Source: Sphingomonas sp. (GTDB lineage Bacteria > Pseudomonadota > Alphaproteobacteria > Sphingomonadales > Sphingomonadaceae). Taken from it: a stretch of DNA of 64,000 nucleotides. The notes below the pieces were generated by a model. That model was not told the origin of the DNA. It saw nothing but the letters and a program-made list of their open reading frames with translations, and did not search any database. The position numbers and the translations under genes were made by a program. The stretch lies in the NCBI RefSeq assembly GCF_019749955.1, contig NZ_JAIEPC010000008.1, positions 1 through 64,000 on the forward strand. The letters are read 5' to 3'. Shown here one piece after another: positions 24,999 through 32,664 of this stretch; within the stretch, counting starts at the first letter, position 1; each line of letters starts with the position of its first letter.

Positions 24999-25409
24999 TC
25001 AGCGTCCCAGCTTGAGGGTGTCGAGGATCAGCGACTTGGCCGTCTGCATCACTTCGACGTTGTTTTGGTAACTGCGCGCGGTCTCCATCATGTCGACGAG
25101 CTCGCGGGTCTGATCGACCGCCGCTTCCCACACATTGCCGTCCTTGTCGGCGAGCGGGTTGGACGGATCGTAATTTTTGGTCGGGCGGTTGCCGGCCTGG
25201 ACGACGCTTTCGACATTGACGGTGGACAGCCCCGATGCCTTGTCGAACTCGGTGCGGAACACCGGCTTCATCGTCTTATAGGCGGCTTCTTCGCTCGACG
25301 AGACGACGCCGGCATTGGCGAGGTTCGACGCGGTCGTGTTCAGCCGGATGAGCTGCGCCGACATCGCGCGGCCCGCGACCTGGAAGATGTTGAGCGGTTG
25401 ACCGGCCAT
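24999..25409 (-). CDS. flgC: Flagellar proximal rod protein FlgC
   Basis: FlgC (136 residues) is a proximal rod component. IFQVAGRAMSAQLIRLNTTASNLANAGVVSSSEEAAYKTMKPVF and YDPSNPLADKDGNVWEAAVDQTRELVDMMETARSYQNNVEVMQTAKSLILDTLKLGR are its family ends. It follows flgB after a single base. Confidence 0.95.
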   Translation of the reverse strand: MAGQPLNIFQVAGRAMSAQLIRLNTTASNLANAGVVSSSEEAAYKTMKPVFRTEFDKASGLSTVNVESVVQAGNRPTKNYDPSNPLADKDGNVWEAAVDQTRELVDMMETARSYQNNVEVMQTAKSLILDTLKLGR

Positions 25410-25410
25410 C

Positions 25411-25764
25411 TTATTCGCCTCTCAAGGCGCGGGTGAGCTGGCCGATGCGGCCGTTCAGGAACGACAGCGTCGTCTGATAGGCGACGGCATTTTCGGCAAA
25501 GGCGGTCTGTTCGGTCGCGAGTTCGACGGTGTTGCCGTCGGCCGATGCCTGGAGCGGCACGCGATATTTGGTGGCCGCATCGATCGCGCCGTCGCTCAGC
25601 CCGCGCGGGCCGCCAGCGGCCTTCATCGCTTCGCGGAAATCGACATCGCGTGCCTTGAAGCCCGGCGTCGACGCATTGGCGATGTTCGACGCGAGCAGCC
25701 CGAGGCGACGCGAACGCACCTCAAGCGCGGCACCGTGCACCCCAAAGAGAAGATCGTTGGCCAT
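25411..25764 (-). CDS. flgB: Flagellar proximal rod protein FlgB
   Basis: FlgB (117 residues) is the first gene of the flgB-flgL operon. LFGVHGAALEVRSRRLGLLASNIANASTPGFKARDVDFREAM and ENAVAYQTTLSFLNGRIGQLTRALRGE fit FlgB. A near-perfect sigma-54 promoter lies 41 bp upstream of the start. Confidence 0.95.
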   Translation of the reverse strand: MANDLLFGVHGAALEVRSRRLGLLASNIANASTPGFKARDVDFREAMKAAGGPRGLSDGAIDAATKYRVPLQASADGNTVELATEQTAFAENAVAYQTTLSFLNGRIGQLTRALRGE

Positions 25765-25804
25765 CGTGGCATATCCTCACGCAAAAAATCCTGCGCGAGC
25801 ATCC

Positions 25805-25821
25805 AAGCAATCACCGTGCCA
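25805..25821 (-). promoter_or_regulatory. Sigma-54 promoter of the flgB operon
   Basis: The minus strand reads TGGCAC-GGTGA-TTGCTT, a complete -24/-12 match with the obligatory GG-N10-GC. Transcription should start near 25794, about 30 bp before flgB. Confidence 0.85.
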
Positions 25822-25874
25822 ATTGCGTGCAGTCCCCGTGAAATCGCCGAGGGGAGGGCAGGCGGCAAGCCGTG

Positions 25875-25890
25875 CGGCAAATATTTGCCG
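25875..25890. promoter_or_regulatory. Perfect palindrome, probable FlbD-type enhancer
   Basis: CGGCAAATATTTGCCG is a 16-bp perfect palindrome lying between the two divergent sigma-54 promoters, roughly 55-65 bp from each. Half-site variants (GGCGGCAAGCC, GGGCGGCAAGC) flank it. It resembles the Caulobacter ftr sites bound by FlbD; an FlbD-like activator is encoded at 34791. Confidence 0.65.
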
Positions 25891-25953
25891 GGGGGCGGCA
25901 AGCGGGTGCCGCCGAGAGGTGGCGCGGGGCGCCCCAACCACCCGAAAACGAGT

Positions 25954-25970
25954 TGGCGCGGACCTTGCTA
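25954..25970 (+). promoter_or_regulatory. Sigma-54 promoter of the second stator operon
   Basis: TGGCGC-GGACC-TTGCTA matches -24/-12 with GG-N10-GC. The expected transcription start is near 25980, only about three bases before the ATG at 25983. Confidence 0.75.
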
Positions 25971-25982
25971 ACCCAGGGACGC

Positions 25983-26675
25983 ATGAACGAGACTGACTTT
26001 ACCGTCCTGATCGCGCCCTATCTCGATCCCGCTGCGGCGGCGATTGTCGCGGGGGGCACGCTTGCCGCACTGATCCTGCGCACGCAGGCGCGCGATCTCG
26101 CGCGCGCGGTCGCGGCACTGCGCGTGCTGCCGCGCGGGCGCTTCCGGGCTGATCCGCTGATCGACCAGATTGGCGCACTGGGCCGGATCGCGCAGCGCCA
26201 CGGGGTGCTCGCGCTCGACCGCTCGGTCATTGCCGACCCCGATGTTGCCGCCGCCGTTGCCGCGATTGTCGATGGCGCCGAGGGTGACGCGGTCGCCGAC
26301 CTGCTCGAAGCCCGGCGCATGGCTCGCACCGAGCGGCATGTCGCCGCGATCGATGTCTGGGCGGCGGCTGCCGAGCTGGCACCCGCGATGGGGATGATCG
26401 GGACGCTGATTGGACTCGTCCGCGTGTTCCTGAAAATGAACGATCCCGCCGCAATCGGCGGGGCGATGGCGATTGCCTTGCTCGCGACGCTTTATGGCGC
26501 GGTGCTCGCCAGCCTGATCGCGTTGCCGGTGGCCGCGCGCCTGCGCCGGGCCGCGCGCGAGGAAGCATTCGAACGGCTCCGGCTCGAAGCGCCGCTGCGG
26601 TTGCTGGCGGTGCGCGAGGCGCCGCGTCGCCGCGTCCCGGTTATGGTCGAAGACGATATGGAGGCACTGGCATGA
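25983..26675 (+). CDS. MotA/PomA-like stator channel protein (second stator)
   Basis: This 230-residue protein is a MotA/TolQ/ExbB-type channel, closest in pattern to PomA/short MotA. IVAGGTLAALILRT is the first helix. ELAPAMGMIGTLIGLVRVFLKMNDPAAIGGAMAIALLATLYGAVLASLIALPVAARL is the diagnostic second helix pair with both conserved prolines. The stretch DLLEARRMARTERH is the likely charged loop facing FliG. It is separate from the MotA at 16060 and only distantly similar. The gene overlaps its MotB-like partner by 4 bp. Its sigma-54 promoter leaves almost no 5' leader. Confidence 0.88.
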   Translation: MNETDFTVLIAPYLDPAAAAIVAGGTLAALILRTQARDLARAVAALRVLPRGRFRADPLIDQIGALGRIAQRHGVLALDRSVIADPDVAAAVAAIVDGAEGDAVADLLEARRMARTERHVAAIDVWAAAAELAPAMGMIGTLIGLVRVFLKMNDPAAIGGAMAIALLATLYGAVLASLIALPVAARLRRAAREEAFERLRLEAPLRLLAVREAPRRRVPVMVEDDMEALA

Positions 26676-27205
26676 GCACGGCTTTCTTCCCCGATGCAGC
26701 ACCGTCGCGGCCGATCTGGCTGGTGACGCTGGCTGATCTCGCGCTGTTGTTGCTCGGCTTTTTCGTGCTGGTGATGGCGCATCAAGGCGCTGATCGCCGC
26801 GCAATCGTCGATGGTGTGCGTCAGGGTTTCGCGGGTACGACGACATCGCTGATGAAGGTCGCCCCCGATCCGTCGCCGGTCGCCGCCGCTGCGATGTTCG
26901 ATTTTGCCGCCGGCAGCAGTGCGTTGCCAACCGCGCCCGAGGCCGTGATCGCCTGGGCACGCGAAGCAACCCGCGACCGCCGCGTTACCGTGCGCGTCAC
27001 CGGCTATGCCGATGGCAGCCCCGCCGATGTCGATCCCGTGACCGGCAGCGCCGCCCTGCTCGCGAGCGACCGCGCGCGCGCGATTGCCGCCGCGCTCGCC
27101 GACGCCGACGCCTTGCCGCGTGGCCGGGTGACGATTGCGTCGAGCGTGATGCCCGGACGGCGCGGCGTTTACCTGACAATTGCCTTTGCCGGGGAGCGGC
27201 AATGA
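26672..27205 (+). CDS. MotB/PomB-like stator anchor protein (second stator)
   Basis: A 177-residue partner of the preceding gene. PIWLVTLADLALLLLGFFVLVMA (residues 14-36) is a PomB/MotB-like membrane helix with the ion-binding Asp at residue 22. The C-terminus is a compact OmpA-like domain: FDFAAGSSAL, VTVRVTGYADGSP and ASDRARAIAAALADADALP. It is far shorter than the 299-residue MotB at 14937, and the spacer between helix and OmpA-like domain is minimal. It overlaps the channel gene by ATGA. Na+ versus H+ specificity cannot be decided from sequence alone. Confidence 0.86.
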   Translation: MSTAFFPDAAPSRPIWLVTLADLALLLLGFFVLVMAHQGADRRAIVDGVRQGFAGTTTSLMKVAPDPSPVAAAAMFDFAAGSSALPTAPEAVIAWAREATRDRRVTVRVTGYADGSPADVDPVTGSAALLASDRARAIAAALADADALPRGRVTIASSVMPGRRGVYLTIAFAGERQ

Positions 27206-27233
27206 TCTGCCGCCCGGCAACCCCCTTTTGCCG
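27197..27233. promoter_or_regulatory. Two tandem FlbD-type palindromes upstream of flgA
   Basis: CGGCAATGATCTGCCG (27197-27212) and CGGCAACCCCCTTTTGCCG (27215-27233) resemble the palindrome at 25875. They span the stop of the MotB-like gene and end 28 bp before the flgA ATG. No sigma-54 core promoter is visible between them and flgA, so they may act on the 25954 promoter from a distance, or repress. Confidence 0.45.
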
Positions 27234-27261
27234 CCCGCGCGCGGTCCCCACGGAGAGACAC

Positions 27262-27798
27262 ATGAAACCGATCATCGCTTGTCTGCTGCTCGGCATCGCC
27301 GCACCGGCGCTGGCTGAGACCCCGTTTCAGGATACTGCGACGCTCGACCGCGCGGTTGCCAGCTTCACCGGCAAGCCGATCGGCACCGAAGGCGGCGCGC
27401 GCACGCCGGTCGACCCCCGGTTGAAGCTCGCGTCATGCTCGACGCTGATGATGAAGTGGCGGCAGGATAATCACGATGCGGTGGTCATCACCTGCGCCGA
27501 TGCCGAATGGCGTGTTTTCGTGCCGGTGCTTATGCCGGCAGTATCCGCACCGCCGCCTGCTGCCGCTGCCGCCCCGGCGCCAGTGGTGGCGGCCAAGCCC
27601 GAAGTCGTGATCAAGCGCGGCGATCCGGTGAGCGTCGAGGTCAATAGCGGCGGTTTTTCGGTGACGCGCGACGGCATTGCGATGACCGATGCCGCTGTCG
27701 GCGCGCGGTTGCTGGTCGATGTTACTGGCCCGAAGAAGCCGATTCAGGCGATTGCGCTCGAAGCCGGACGCGCAACTTTGCCCGGTTTTTCAAGGTGA
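27262..27798 (+). CDS. flgA: Flagellar P-ring assembly chaperone FlgA
   Basis: FlgA (178 residues) is a periplasmic chaperone needed to build the FlgI P-ring. A signal peptide (MKPIIACLLLGIAAPALA) precedes a divergent N-terminal part with VDPRLKLASCSTLMMKWRQDNHDAVVITCADAEWRVFVPV. The SAF-like C-terminal domain has VIKRGDPVSVEVNSGGFSVTRDGIAMTDAAVGARLLVDV. The track ORF starts at 27202, but ATG 27262 has CGGAGAG upstream and begins the signal. It is probably cotranscribed with the second stator pair. Confidence 0.9.
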   Translation: MKPIIACLLLGIAAPALAETPFQDTATLDRAVASFTGKPIGTEGGARTPVDPRLKLASCSTLMMKWRQDNHDAVVITCADAEWRVFVPVLMPAVSAPPPAAAAAPAPVVAAKPEVVIKRGDPVSVEVNSGGFSVTRDGIAMTDAAVGARLLVDVTGPKKPIQAIALEAGRATLPGFSR

Positions 27799-27832
27799 TA
27801 GTGGCCCACTAAATTTTTTGTGAATTTTTCTC

Positions 27833-27859
27833 TTAAGTTTTGTTGAAGACTGTCGTTTC
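27833..27859 (+). promoter_or_regulatory. Sigma-28-like promoter of flgM
   Basis: TTAAGTTT, 11 bp, GTCGTTTC. The -35 is close to the enterobacterial sigma-28 element, and spacing and -10 agree with the two flagellin promoters in this window. The ATG is about 28 bp beyond the predicted transcription start. Confidence 0.6.
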
Positions 27860-27893
27860 CCCCTTCGAAGCAGCAAAAAGCGAAGGTCGCAAT

Positions 27894-28199
27894 ATGGTCG
27901 ATCGGATCAGTGCAGCGCCAGTAACGGCAACCGAGCGGGTGACCAGCACACGCACCGCTGCGCCTGTCGCCCAGCCGGTCGTGGCTGCACCCACGCCCAG
28001 CGCCGCCGAACCCTCGACCACCGCTGCCGTGCTGCAGGGGCTGGTCGGTGAGCTCGCAGGGTCGCCGCCGGTCGACGACAATCGCGTCGCGCGCATCCGC
28101 AATGCGATTGCGACGGGCACTTACCCGCTTTCACCCGAAAACGTTGCCGATCGTCTGATCGCGCTCAAGCTGAACTGGATCCCGCATGACCCGTCGTGA
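27894..28199 (+). CDS. flgM: Anti-sigma-28 factor FlgM
   Basis: FlgM (101 residues) binds and inhibits FliA until the hook is complete, then is exported. The N-terminus is low-complexity (Ala/Pro/Thr-rich, unstructured), as expected. The C-terminal sigma-binding part DDNRVARIRNAIATGTYPLSPENVADRLIALKLNW is highly diagnostic. ATG 27894 with GAAGG upstream is chosen over the ORF start 27840. It overlaps flgN by 14 bp. Confidence 0.93.
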   Translation: MVDRISAAPVTATERVTSTRTAAPVAQPVVAAPTPSAAEPSTTAAVLQGLVGELAGSPPVDDNRVARIRNAIATGTYPLSPENVADRLIALKLNWIPHDPS

Positions 28200-28497
28200 T
28201 GCTCTGGTCGGCGTGATCGAAGCGCTCCACGCTGAAATCGCCGCGCTGAAGGCGAATGACGTCGTCGGGCTCGAACGCGCGACGCAGACCAAGCTGGTCG
28301 CGATCGACGCGGTTGCCGCGCTCGATCACACGCCGCCGACCTCGGATTTGCGCGCGCTCGCCGAAGAAGCGCACCGGCTGAACGAAACCTGCCGGATTTA
28401 CGTCAATCTGATGAGCGCCAATGTCCGCCGCCGGCTCCAGCAGCTCGCGGGCGACGGTCGCGCCGCCTATCGCCCCGGCGGTCACGCTTTCGCCTAA
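28186..28497 (+). CDS. flgN: FlgN-like flagellar export chaperone
   Basis: A 103-residue, entirely helical protein: ALVGVIEALHAEIAALKANDVVGLERATQTKLVAIDAV and LRALAEEAHRLNETCRIYVNLMSANVRRRLQQLAG. FlgN chaperones FlgK and FlgL. Sequence identity of FlgN proteins is low, so the call rests on the helical pattern and the flgM-flgN pairing. Confidence 0.8.
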   Translation: MTRRDALVGVIEALHAEIAALKANDVVGLERATQTKLVAIDAVAALDHTPPTSDLRALAEEAHRLNETCRIYVNLMSANVRRRLQQLAGDGRAAYRPGGHAFA

Positions 28498-28530
28498 CCC
28501 CCTCGTTCGATTAAGGTCCTTGCGCTTTCA

Positions 28531-28621
28531 CCGTTCGCCCTGAGCTTGTCGAAGGGCTGTTCTTCTTTTGCGAGCGGCTCGAAGCAGAAGGACGGTGCTT
28601 CGACAAGCTCAGCACGAGCGG
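28531..28621. repeat. Palindromic intergenic repeat, family C (copy 2)
   Basis: CGCCCTGAGCTTGTCGAAGGGC pairs with GTGCTTCGACAAGCTCAGCACG around an AAGAA/TTCTT core. It lies between flgN and the sigma-54 promoter of the transglycosylase operon and probably insulates the two units. Confidence 0.8.
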
Positions 28622-28671
28622 ATTAAAGGTTGGACCAGACAACTGATGCCGGCCAGGGCGACGACCTCAAC

Positions 28672-28688
28672 TGGCACGAACCTTGCTG
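28672..28688 (+). promoter_or_regulatory. Sigma-54 promoter of the transglycosylase-flhA-fliA operon
   Basis: TGGCAC-GAACC-TTGCTG is a full -24/-12 match. Transcription should start near 28698, 29 bp before the ATG at 28727. Confidence 0.85.
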
Positions 28689-28726
28689 ATCTATGGGCTG
28701 AATAAGGCCTAAGCAGCAGGGAAGCG

Positions 28727-29584
28727 ATGAGCGTCAATCCAATCGCCAGCGTTCAGGGGAGCGTCCAGTCGGCCATCGCGCTGGCGTCCGCCAAAACCGG
28801 AATCGATTTCAACTATTTGCTCGGGCAAGCTCAGGTCGAAAGCGGGCTGAACGCTGCGGCCAAGGCGCCGACGTCGAGCGCCAAGGGCCTTTATCAATTC
28901 ATCGAACAAAGCTGGCTGTCGGTCGTCAAGAAACACGGCGCCGAACATGGGCTGGGCTGGGCCGCCGATGCGATCCAGCCGGGCGCGAATGGCAAGCTGG
29001 CGGTCGGCGACGCGGGCATCCGCCAAGCCATCCTCAACCTGCGCAACGATCCGCAGGCATCGGCGCTGATGGCCGCCGAACATGCCGCCGACAATAAGGC
29101 CGGGATCGAAGCGAGTCTTGGCCGTCAGGCAACCGGCACCGATCTTTATATGGCGCATTTCCTCGGCTTGGGTGGCGCGCGCAAATTCCTGTCGACGCTG
29201 CAGAGCAATCCCGACCAGATCGGCGCGGCGCTGTTTCCCGCAGCCGCGCGCAGCAATCGCGGCATTTTCTATGGCGCGAACGGCCAGCCGCGCACGGTGG
29301 CTGAAATCTACGACCGCTTTGCCGCCAAGCTCGATACGGGCGCGGGGCGCGCGGGCGCGACGGGCCTCGCCTCGGCCGTCCTGGGCGAGGGGATCGCTGA
29401 TGCGGCCGAGATTATTCCCGGCAATGGCGAAAGCACGAGCGGGGCGACGCGCTGGGCGCAGGCGACGCTTGACCAGCTCAACGGCGGCGCGCGCTCGACG
29501 CAGGCGGCGACGGCGATCCTGCGCCCGTCGCCCGATAATGCGCGCCTCGCCTATCTGCTGCTCGCGCAATTGGGTGGCCTGTAA
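28727..29584 (+). CDS. Lytic transglycosylase, probably flagellum-specific
   Basis: A 285-residue SLT-type enzyme that cleaves peptidoglycan. TGIDFNYLLGQAQVESGLN carries the catalytic Glu (residue 38), and AKGLYQFIEQSW and TGTDLYMAHFLGLGGARKFL complete the fold. There is no clear signal peptide; export may go through the flagellar system or an unusual signal. It heads an operon with flhA and fliA under a sigma-54 promoter, and FlgJ in this cluster has no muramidase domain. Together these suggest it opens the wall for the rod, like SltF of Rhodobacter (inference). Confidence 0.87.
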   Translation: MSVNPIASVQGSVQSAIALASAKTGIDFNYLLGQAQVESGLNAAAKAPTSSAKGLYQFIEQSWLSVVKKHGAEHGLGWAADAIQPGANGKLAVGDAGIRQAILNLRNDPQASALMAAEHAADNKAGIEASLGRQATGTDLYMAHFLGLGGARKFLSTLQSNPDQIGAALFPAAARSNRGIFYGANGQPRTVAEIYDRFAAKLDTGAGRAGATGLASAVLGEGIADAAEIIPGNGESTSGATRWAQATLDQLNGGARSTQAATAILRPSPDNARLAYLLLAQLGGL

Positions 29585-31665
29585 TGGCCGGACTCGCATT
29601 GCCGCGTTTCAATGCAGGGCTGGCGGCACGCGGCGCGGCGCTGCCGGTGGCGATTCTGCTGCTGGTGCTGCTGATGGTGGTGCCGATCCCGGCGATCGCG
29701 CTCGATTTCTTCTTCATCATGAACATCACGATCAGCCTGGCGGTGCTGATGGTCGCGCTGAACGCGCAGAAACCGCTCGATTTCTCGGCCTTCCCAAGCG
29801 TGCTGCTGTTCGCGACCTTGTTCCGGCTGTCGTTGAACGTCGCCTCGACCCGCGTCGTGCTGGTGCATGGCCATGAAGGCGAAGCGGCGGCGGGCAAGGT
29901 GATCGAAGCGTTCGGCACCTTCCTGATCGGCGGCGACTATATCGTCGGGCTGTTCGTGTTCGCGATCCTCGTCATCATCAACATGATCGTCGTCACCAAG
30001 GGCGCGGGGCGTGTGTCCGAAGTGTCGGCGCGCTTCACGCTCGATGCCTTGCCGGGCAAGCAGATGGCGATCGACGCCGATCTGAACGCGGGCCTCATCA
30101 CCCCCGACGAAGCCAAGGCGCGCCGGATCGAAGTGTCGACCGAAGCCGATTTCTACGGATCGATGGACGGTTCGTCGAAGTTCGTGAAGGGCGATGCGAT
30201 CGCGGGCCTGCTGATCCTTGCCGCCAACATCATCGGCGGGATGATTTTGGGGCCGCTCAGCCACGGCATGACGATCGGTGACGCCGCGCATAATTATGTG
30301 CTGCTGGCGATTGGCGATGCGCTGGTTGCGCAGATTCCGTCGCTGATGCTGTCGATCGCCGCCGCGACGATCGTCACGCGGGTGACATCGAGCATGGATT
30401 TGGCGGGCCAGATCGGCAGCCAGTTCGGTTCGGCGCGGACGTGGACGCCGGTTGCCGCGATCCTGTTCCTGCTCGGCGTGATGCCGGGAATGCCACATGC
30501 CATCATCCTGCCTGCTGCTGCCGCTGCCGGATATCTGGCGTATCGCACCGCGCGCGCCGCTGCTCGCCCGAAAGTGGTGGAGGCAGCCCCGCCCGCCGTG
30601 GTCGATCCGTCGCAGATCGGCTGGGACGAAGTCGCCGACACGCTGCAGATCAATCTCGACATTGGTTACGGGCTGGTGCCGCTGGTTGATGAGCGGCGTG
30701 GCAGCCAGTTGATGGGCCGCATCACCGGCGTGCGCCGCCAGCTGTCGAAGGAATTGGGCTTCGTCGTGCCGCAAGTGCGCGTGCGCGACGACATCAATCT
30801 GCCGCCCTATGCCTATCGTATCGTGGTGGGCGGTGTGGTGCTCGGCGATGATGTGGTCTCGCCCGACGACATGCTCGCGCTCGATACCGGGCAGGCCTAT
30901 GGCCGCTTGCACGGCAAGGAAGCCAAGGACCCGACCTTTGGGCTCGATGCGGTGTGGATTTCGCCGGCGGACGCCGATGCAGCGACCGGCGCGGGCTATC
31001 TGGTGGTCGATGCCTCGACGGTGATCGCGACACATCTCAACCATCTGCTCAGCGCGCATGCCGCCGATCTGCTCGGCCAGGACGAAGTGCAGAATCTGCT
31101 CGACAATCTGAAGGAGCGTGCTGCCAACCTCGTCGCCGCGCTGTCGCCGCAGCCGGTGCCGTTGACGGTGCTGACGCAGGTGCTGCGCGGGCTGCTCGAA
31201 GAGGGAATTCCGCTCAAGGAATTCCGCCGGATTGCAGCGGCCATCGCGGTTGCCGCGCAAAAAACGCTCGATGCCGAGGAACTGATCGAGGCGATCCGCC
31301 CCGATCTCGGCGCGCTGATCATCCAGAAAATGTGCGGCCCGCGCGAGGCGTTGCGCGTGATGACGCTCGAAGGTCAGCTCGAAGCCTTGCTCGGGCAGGC
31401 CGTCCGCTCCGACCCGTCGCGCCGCCACGCGATCGAGCCCGATCTCGGCCGCCGCATTGTCGAAGCACTGCAACGCGCCGCGCAACCGCTGATCGACGAC
31501 GGCAAGCCGTTCGTGCTCGTCGTCCAGCCGACGATCCGGCTCGCGATCCGCAGGCTCGTCAAATCGGTGATGCCCGACACGCCGGTCATGAGCTTTTTCG
31601 AAGTGCCCGAAGAAAAATCGGTTGAAGTCGTCGCCGTCATCGGTGCGCCGGCGGCGCTTGCATGA
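29584..31665 (+). CDS. flhA: Flagellar export apparatus protein FlhA
   Basis: FlhA (693 residues) is the large export-gate subunit of the flagellar type III system. About eight N-terminal membrane helices (residues 15-320) include the FHIPEP signature RFTLDALPGKQMAIDADLNAGLI. The cytoplasmic C-terminal domain (about 340-693) docks chaperone-substrate complexes. Its ATG overlaps the transglycosylase stop by one base and its TGA overlaps fliA (ATGA). Confidence 0.97.
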   Translation: MAGLALPRFNAGLAARGAALPVAILLLVLLMVVPIPAIALDFFFIMNITISLAVLMVALNAQKPLDFSAFPSVLLFATLFRLSLNVASTRVVLVHGHEGEAAAGKVIEAFGTFLIGGDYIVGLFVFAILVIINMIVVTKGAGRVSEVSARFTLDALPGKQMAIDADLNAGLITPDEAKARRIEVSTEADFYGSMDGSSKFVKGDAIAGLLILAANIIGGMILGPLSHGMTIGDAAHNYVLLAIGDALVAQIPSLMLSIAAATIVTRVTSSMDLAGQIGSQFGSARTWTPVAAILFLLGVMPGMPHAIILPAAAAAGYLAYRTARAAARPKVVEAAPPAVVDPSQIGWDEVADTLQINLDIGYGLVPLVDERRGSQLMGRITGVRRQLSKELGFVVPQVRVRDDINLPPYAYRIVVGGVVLGDDVVSPDDMLALDTGQAYGRLHGKEAKDPTFGLDAVWISPADADAATGAGYLVVDASTVIATHLNHLLSAHAADLLGQDEVQNLLDNLKERAANLVAALSPQPVPLTVLTQVLRGLLEEGIPLKEFRRIAAAIAVAAQKTLDAEELIEAIRPDLGALIIQKMCGPREALRVMTLEGQLEALLGQAVRSDPSRRHAIEPDLGRRIVEALQRAAQPLIDDGKPFVLVVQPTIRLAIRRLVKSVMPDTPVMSFFEVPEEKSVEVVAVIGAPAALA

Positions 31666-32414
31666 CCGCGCCGCCTCTCCACCAGGCTTTCGAGGCCGCC
31701 ACGCCGCTCGTCTATGGCCGCAAGGGCAAGATGCGCCCCGATCTGGCGGCGCTCGCGAAGAAGCACGCGCCGCTCGTCCGCCGGGTCGCGTGGCACGTGC
31801 ACGGCAGCATGAGCAGCGCGATCGAGATTGAGGATCTGATCCAGATCGGCCTCGTCGCGCTGATCGAAGCCGCGTCGTCGTTCGAGGATCGCGGGCTCGT
31901 CACCTTCGAGCAATATCTGCTGACGCGGGTGCGCGGGTCGATGATCGACGAGCTGCGGCGACAGGCGACGATCACGCGCGGGGCGATGCGCCGCCGCAAA
32001 GCCTATCAGGAAACCGTCGCGGCTTTGGTTGCTGAGACCGGCAAACGGCCCGACGAAGCCGTGGTTGCCGCCAAGCTCGGCGTCGGCGTCGACAAGCTGC
32101 GCTCGGACTATGCGACTGCCGAGCCGGTGATGTTTGATTCGATCGACGATGTTTATCAGGACGAATCGGCGCTGTTCGCGAGCCACGATCCCGATGCGTT
32201 CGAGCAACTCGCCGATGCTGATCAGCGCGCGATGTTGGCCGCTGCGATTGGCGACCTGCCCGAGCGCGAGGCGCAAGTGATCCAGCTTTATTATGTCGAG
32301 GAGATGAACCTCGAGGAAATCGGCCAGGTGATCGGCGTCGGCTCGGCGCGGGTGTGCCAGATCAAAAAGGCAGCGCACGACAAGCTGCAACGGGCGCTGG
32401 TGCGCCGTTTGTAG
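31662..32414 (+). CDS. fliA: Flagellar sigma factor FliA (sigma-28)
   Basis: FliA (250 residues) directs RNA polymerase to late flagellar promoters. IEIEDLIQIGLVALIEAASSFEDRGLVTFEQYLLTRVRGSMIDELRRQ is region 2, with the -10 recognition helix. GKRPDEAVVAAKLGV is in region 3. LPEREAQVIQLYYVEEMNLEEIGQVIGVGSARVCQIKKAAHDKL is region 4 with the -35 helix-turn-helix. It is coupled to flhA by ATGA. FlgM is encoded 4 kb away, and four matching promoter candidates are present. Confidence 0.96.
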   Translation: MTAPPLHQAFEAATPLVYGRKGKMRPDLAALAKKHAPLVRRVAWHVHGSMSSAIEIEDLIQIGLVALIEAASSFEDRGLVTFEQYLLTRVRGSMIDELRRQATITRGAMRRRKAYQETVAALVAETGKRPDEAVVAAKLGVGVDKLRSDYATAEPVMFDSIDDVYQDESALFASHDPDAFEQLADADQRAMLAAAIGDLPEREAQVIQLYYVEEMNLEEIGQVIGVGSARVCQIKKAAHDKLQRALVRRL

Positions 32415-32432
32415 AATTCTATGCGCTTATCC

Positions 32433-32516
32433 TGACCCGTTCGTTTCGAGCGCAGTCGAGAAACAGGCCACAGGCGCTGCGCTGCGTTTCTCGACTTCGC
32501 TCGAAACGAGCGGGAC
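32433..32516. repeat. Palindromic intergenic repeat, family D (copy 2)
   Basis: GTTTCGAGCGCAGTCGAGAAAC and GTTTCTCGACTTCGCTCGAAAC in the same layout as 2992-3075, with outer GACCCGTTC / GAGCGGGAC arms. It lies just after fliA, between convergent transcription units. Confidence 0.8.
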
Positions 32517-32543
32517 GGGGGTTCATAAGGGTATCGAATTCCC

Positions 32544-32584
32544 AAAACACAAAAACCCCGGTGGCGCTCAAACCACCGGGGTTT
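32544..32584 (-). terminator. Terminator of flagellin gene 1
   Basis: AAACCCCGGTGG / CCACCGGGGTTT form a 12-bp stem with an eight-base loop; the minus strand continues TTTTTGTGTTTTG. It ends the flagellin gene that stops at 32665. Confidence 0.85.
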
Positions 32585-32664
32585 CTGTTTCCTGCCTTTC
32601 GGCAAGGTCCGGTCCCGACGCCGGGGGGGGGGATGCGTCGGGACCGGGTACGCGGTTACGGGTC

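Noticed and set aside
29551-31485. 644-residue minus-strand ORF
   Set aside because: It is fully antisense to flhA, with composition dominated by His, Arg, Asp and Gln as expected of a shadow frame in GC-rich DNA. It has no domain.
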